A stretch of 36,289 bases of DNA. It comes from Ramlibacter sp. (GTDB lineage: Bacteria > Pseudomonadota > Gammaproteobacteria > Burkholderiales > Burkholderiaceae_C). A model generated the notes under the pieces. The model was given only the letters and a program-made list of their open reading frames with translations, did no database searches and was not told where the DNA came from. The stretch spans positions 1 through 36,289 of the forward strand of contig JAQGNJ010000084.1 in assembly GCA_028291885.1 (NCBI GenBank). The letters are read 5' to 3'. Within the stretch, counting starts at the first letter, position 1. Every line of letters begins with the position of its first letter. Shown in pieces: positions 33,443-36,289 of this stretch. The translations under genes and the position numbers were made by a program.

Positions 33443-36289
33443 ACGCACCCACAACGCTTACCCAACTCATGGCCGCGGTGCCGGGCGATGCGCCCCGCCT
33501 GCGCGAAATTCCGTACAACTACACCTCGTTCTCCGACCGCGAGATCGTGATCCGGTTGCTGGGGGGCCGGGCCTGGGACGTCCTGACCCGCCTGCGCGAG
33601 GAGCGCAGCACCGGCCGCTCGGCCCGCATGCTGTACGAGGTGCTGGGCGACATCTGGGTGGTCCAGCGCAACCCGTACCTGCAGGACGACCTGCTGGACA
33701 ACCCGAAGCGGCGCCGGATGCTGGTCGACGCCCTGCATCACCGGCTCGCCGAAGTGCAAAGGCGCCGCACGCCCGAGGCCGACCCGTCCCGCGACGCGGT
33801 TGTCGGCGAACTGCTCCAGGCCGCCACCGCGGCCGTCCGCAACTTCGACGCCAGCTTCACGGCGGCCGCGGACCTGCGGCGCGGCACGCAGCGGGTGCTG
33901 CGAAAGTACACGGCCAAGGACAACATCAAGTTCGACGGCCTGTCGCGCGTTTCGCATGTGACGGACGCCACCGACTGGCGGGTCGAGTACCCGTTCGTGG
34001 TGCTGACCCCCGACACCGAGGCGGAAATGGCCGGCCTGGTCAAGGGCTGCATCGCCCTTGGCCTGACCATCATTCCCCGCGGCGGCGGCACCGGCTACAC
34101 CGGCGGCGCGATCCCGCTGACGTGGAAGAGCGCGGTGATCAACACCGAGAAGCTCGAGGCGATGACGGAAATGGAGATGGTCTCCATCCCCGGCCACGAG
34201 CAGCCCGTCCCGACCATCTGGACCGAAGCCGGCGTGGTGACGCAGCGGGTCGCCGACGCGGCCGAGCGCGCGGGGTTCGTCTTCGCGGTCGACCCGACGT
34301 CGGCCGAGGCGTCCTGCATCGGCGGCAATATCGCGATGAATGCCGGCGGCAAGAAAGCCGTGCTCTGGGGCACGGCGCTGGACAACCTGGTTTCGTGGCG
34401 CATGGTGACGCCGCAGGCGCAGTGGCTGGAAGTGACACGCCTGGATCACAACCTGGGCAAGATCCACGACGCCGAGGTCGCGAGCTTCGAACTGAAATAT
34501 TTCGAGGCCGACGGCAAGACGCCGGTGCGCACCGAGCAGCTGGTGATTCCCGGCTCTACGTTCCGCAAGGAAGGCCTGGGCAAGGACGTCACCGACAAGT
34601 TCCTCTCGGGCCTGCCCGGCATCCAGAAGGAAGGCTGCGACGGCCTGATCACCAGCAGCCGCTGGGTGGTGCACCGGATGCCCAGCCACACGCGCACCGT
34701 TTGCATGGAGTTCTTCGGCAACGCGCGCGACGCCGTGCCCAGCATCGTCGAGATCAAGGACTTCATGTTCGCCGAGCAGAAGCGCTCGGGCGTGCTGCTG
34801 GCGGGCCTGGAGCACCTGGACGACCGCTATCTTCGCGCCGTCGGTTATTCGACCAAGTCCAAGCGCGGCGGCCTGCCCAAGATGGTCCTGGTCGGCGACA
34901 TTTCCGGCGACGACGCCGACGCCGTCGCGCGGGTGACGTCCGAGGTGGTCCGGATCGCCAACTCGCGCAGCGGCGAAGGCTTCATCGCGATCAGCCCGGA
35001 GGCGCGCAAGAAGTTCTGGCTCGATCGCAAGCGCACGGCGGCCATCAGCAAGCACACCAACGCCTTCAAGATCAACGAGGACGTCGTGATCCCGCTGCCG
35101 CGGATGGCCGAATACACCGACGGCATCGAGCGCATCAACATCGAACTCAGCCTGCGCAACAAGATCCAGCTGGCCGACGAACTCGAGGCGTTTTTCGGCC
35201 GCGGCAACCTGCCGCTCGGCCAGCACGACGACGCCAACGAGATCCCGTCGGCGGAGCTGCTGGAAGACCGCGTCGCCCAGGCGCTGGCATTGGTGCGCGA
35301 AGTGCGCGCCCTCTGGCAGGGCTGGCTGGACGACGTGGAGCCGCTGTTTTCGCAGTTGCAGGACCACAGCCTGCGCGCCAGCTGGAAGACGCAGATCCGC
35401 GCACCGCTGCAGGCCGTCTTTGCCGGCGACGCGTTCGGACCGGTCCTGGCCGAGTGCAACGCCATCCACAAGCGCGTGCTCAAGGGCCGGGTCTGGGTGG
35501 CCCTGCACATGCATGCAGGCGACGGCAACGTCCACACCAACATCCCCGTCAACAGCGACGACTACGCGATGCTGCAGAGCGCGCACCAGGCCGTCAAACG
35601 CATCATGGCGCTGGCCCGCTCGCTCAATGGCGTGATCTCGGGCGAGCACGGCATCGGCATCACCAAGCTCGAATTCCTGACGGACGACGAGCTCAGGCCC
35701 TTTGCCGATTACAAGCAGCGCGTCGATCCCGAGGGCCGCTTCAACAAGGGCAAGCTGCTGCGGCATGCGCAGGCGGATTCCGATTCCTCGGTCTACGCCG
35801 ACCTGACCAATGCCTACACGCCCAGCTTCGGCCTGATGGGGCACGAGTCGCTGATCATGCAGCAGTCGGACATCGGCGCGATCGCCGACAGCATCAAGGA
35901 CTGCCTGCGCTGCGGCAAGTGCAAGCCGGTCTGCGCCACCCACGTGCCGCGCGCCAATCTGCTGTACAGCCCGCGCAACAAGATCCTGGCGACGTCGCTG
36001 CTGGTGGAGGCCTTCCTGTACGAGGAGCAGACGCGGCGCGGCGTCTCGATCAAGCACTGGGAGGAATTCGAGGACGTGGCGGACCACTGCACCGTCTGCC
36101 ACAAGTGCGAATCGCCGTGCCCGGTGAAGATCGATTTCGGCGACGTGTCGATGAACATGCGCAACCTGCTGCTCAAGATGGGGAAAAAGAGCTTTCGCCC
36201 CGGCAACGCGGCCGCCATGTTCATGCTCAATGCCACCAATCCCGAGACCATCAAGCTGGCTCGCATAGCCATGGTGGATGTGGGTTTCA
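33439..36289 (+). CDS. DUF3683/FAD-linked oxidase/4Fe-4S fusion oxidoreductase (3' end outside window)
   Basis: About 950 codons are visible. The N-terminus is DUF3683 ([20 protein letters not shown], later [22 protein letters not shown]). Next is a PCMH-type FAD-binding domain ([18 protein letters not shown], then [20 protein letters not shown]). A FAD-linked oxidase C-terminal domain of the GlcD/D-lactate dehydrogenase type follows, with [17 protein letters not shown] and [14 protein letters not shown]. Two 4Fe-4S motifs come after: [11 protein letters not shown] and [12 protein letters not shown]. In relatives Cys-rich CCG domains follow, beyond the window. Such one-chain proteins oxidise a 2-hydroxyacid and pass electrons through Fe-S centres; the substrate is not clear here. 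The ATG at 33439 lacks an SD. It is divergent from ugpB across about 210 bases. Confidence 0.92.
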   Translation, partial: MNAPTTLTQLMAAVPGDAPRLREIPYNYTSFSDREIVIRLLGGRAWDVLTRLREERSTGRSARMLYEVLGDIWVVQRNPYLQDDLLDNPKRRRMLVDALHHRLAEVQRRRTPEADPSRDAVVGELLQAATAAVRNFDASFTAAADLRRGTQRVLRKYTAKDNIKFDGLSRVSHVTDATDWRVEYPFVVLTPDTEAEMAGLVKGCIALGLTIIPRGGGTGYTGGAIPLTWKSAVINTEKLEAMTEMEMVSIPGHEQPVPTIWTEAGVVTQRVADAAERAGFVFAVDPTSAEASCIGGNIAMNAGGKKAVLWGTALDNLVSWRMVTPQAQWLEVTRLDHNLGKIHDAEVASFELKYFEADGKTPVRTEQLVIPGSTFRKEGLGKDVTDKFLSGLPGIQKEGCDGLITSSRWVVHRMPSHTRTVCMEFFGNARDAVPSIVEIKDFMFAEQKRSGVLLAGLEHLDDRYLRAVGYSTKSKRGGLPKMVLVGDISGDDADAVARVTSEVVRIANSRSGEGFIAISPEARKKFWLDRKRTAAISKHTNAFKINEDVVIPLPRMAEYTDGIERINIELSLRNKIQLADELEAFFGRGNLPLGQHDDANEIPSAELLEDRVAQALALVREVRALWQGWLDDVEPLFSQLQDHSLRASWKTQIRAPLQAVFAGDAFGPVLAECNAIHKRVLKGRVWVALHMHAGDGNVHTNIPVNSDDYAMLQSAHQAVKRIMALARSLNGVISGEHGIGITKLEFLTDDELRPFADYKQRVDPEGRFNKGKLLRHAQADSDSSVYADLTNAYTPSFGLMGHESLIMQQSDIGAIADSIKDCLRCGKCKPVCATHVPRANLLYSPRNKILATSLLVEAFLYEEQTRRGVSIKHWEEFEDVADHCTVCHKCESPCPVKIDFGDVSMNMRNLLLKMGKKSFRPGNAAAMFMLNATNPETIKLARIAMVDVGF

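Noticed and set aside
33223-36102. Very long open frame on the minus strand opposite the DUF3683 gene
   Set aside because: It is the antisense shadow of a gene with many recognisable motifs; its translation is His/Val/Arg-rich and low in structure, as GC-rich shadows are.

Overview
The window is GC-rich and almost fully coding, with tight operons joined by ATGA stop/start overlaps. The gene content (ugpBAECQ, a rubrerythrin/DUF3501 cluster, a DUF3683 flavoprotein, a DUF2783 protein beside a flavin monooxygenase, dTDP-rhamnose genes) points to a betaproteobacterium of the order Burkholderiales, probably Comamonadaceae-like. That placement is inferred from gene content and was not tested by alignment. 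I saw no insertion sequence, CRISPR array, rRNA or phage gene.

Region 1 (1-11034, minus strand) is part of an exopolysaccharide export and assembly locus, read from 11034 down to the window start. It encodes a Wza-like outer-membrane export protein, a Wzc-like co-polymerase/tyrosine kinase, a membrane-anchored J-domain protein, and a membrane-anchored helical-repeat protein with a carbohydrate-binding-like end. A terminator overlapped by a strong-looking promoter follows. Then come a secreted FecR-like protein, an O-antigen ligase/polymerase-family membrane protein, a CpsB-type phosphatase (the expected partner of the kinase) and a secreted DUF4838 protein that runs off the window. No glycosyltransferase or flippase is visible; they may lie beyond position 1.

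Region 2 (11397-17563) starts with tRNA-Leu(CAA). A plus-strand operon follows: cysM, a Nudix hydrolase, rfbD-rfbA-rfbC-rfbB and tusA. It converges on galU. Together rfbDACB and galU supply dTDP-L-rhamnose and UDP-glucose, plausible precursors for the region 1 polymer.

Region 3 (17670-24196) holds a D-2-hydroxyacid-dehydrogenase-like protein whose cofactor and catalytic motifs have been replaced, and valS, whose stop codon overlaps it. A minus-strand catabolic-looking operon follows (VOC dioxygenase-like protein, class A flavin monooxygenase, DUF2783 protein), with palindromes at its promoter.

Region 4 (24440-26887) is a three-gene cluster: a short rubrerythrin, a GlpC/HdrD-like iron-sulfur protein and a DUF3501 protein.

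Region 5 (26880-33226, minus strand) is a complete ugpBAECQ operon for glycerol-3-phosphate/glycerophosphodiester uptake, extended by a polyol dehydrogenase gene and preceded by a candidate Pho box. Region 6 (33317-36289) is a divergent gene for a large DUF3683/FAD/4Fe-4S oxidoreductase, cut by the window end and preceded by a small coupled reading frame.

The best candidates for undescribed biology are the J-domain/helical-repeat/FecR-like/DUF4838 accessory set in the polysaccharide locus, the rubrerythrin/Fe-S/DUF3501 trio, and the erased-active-site dehydrogenase.
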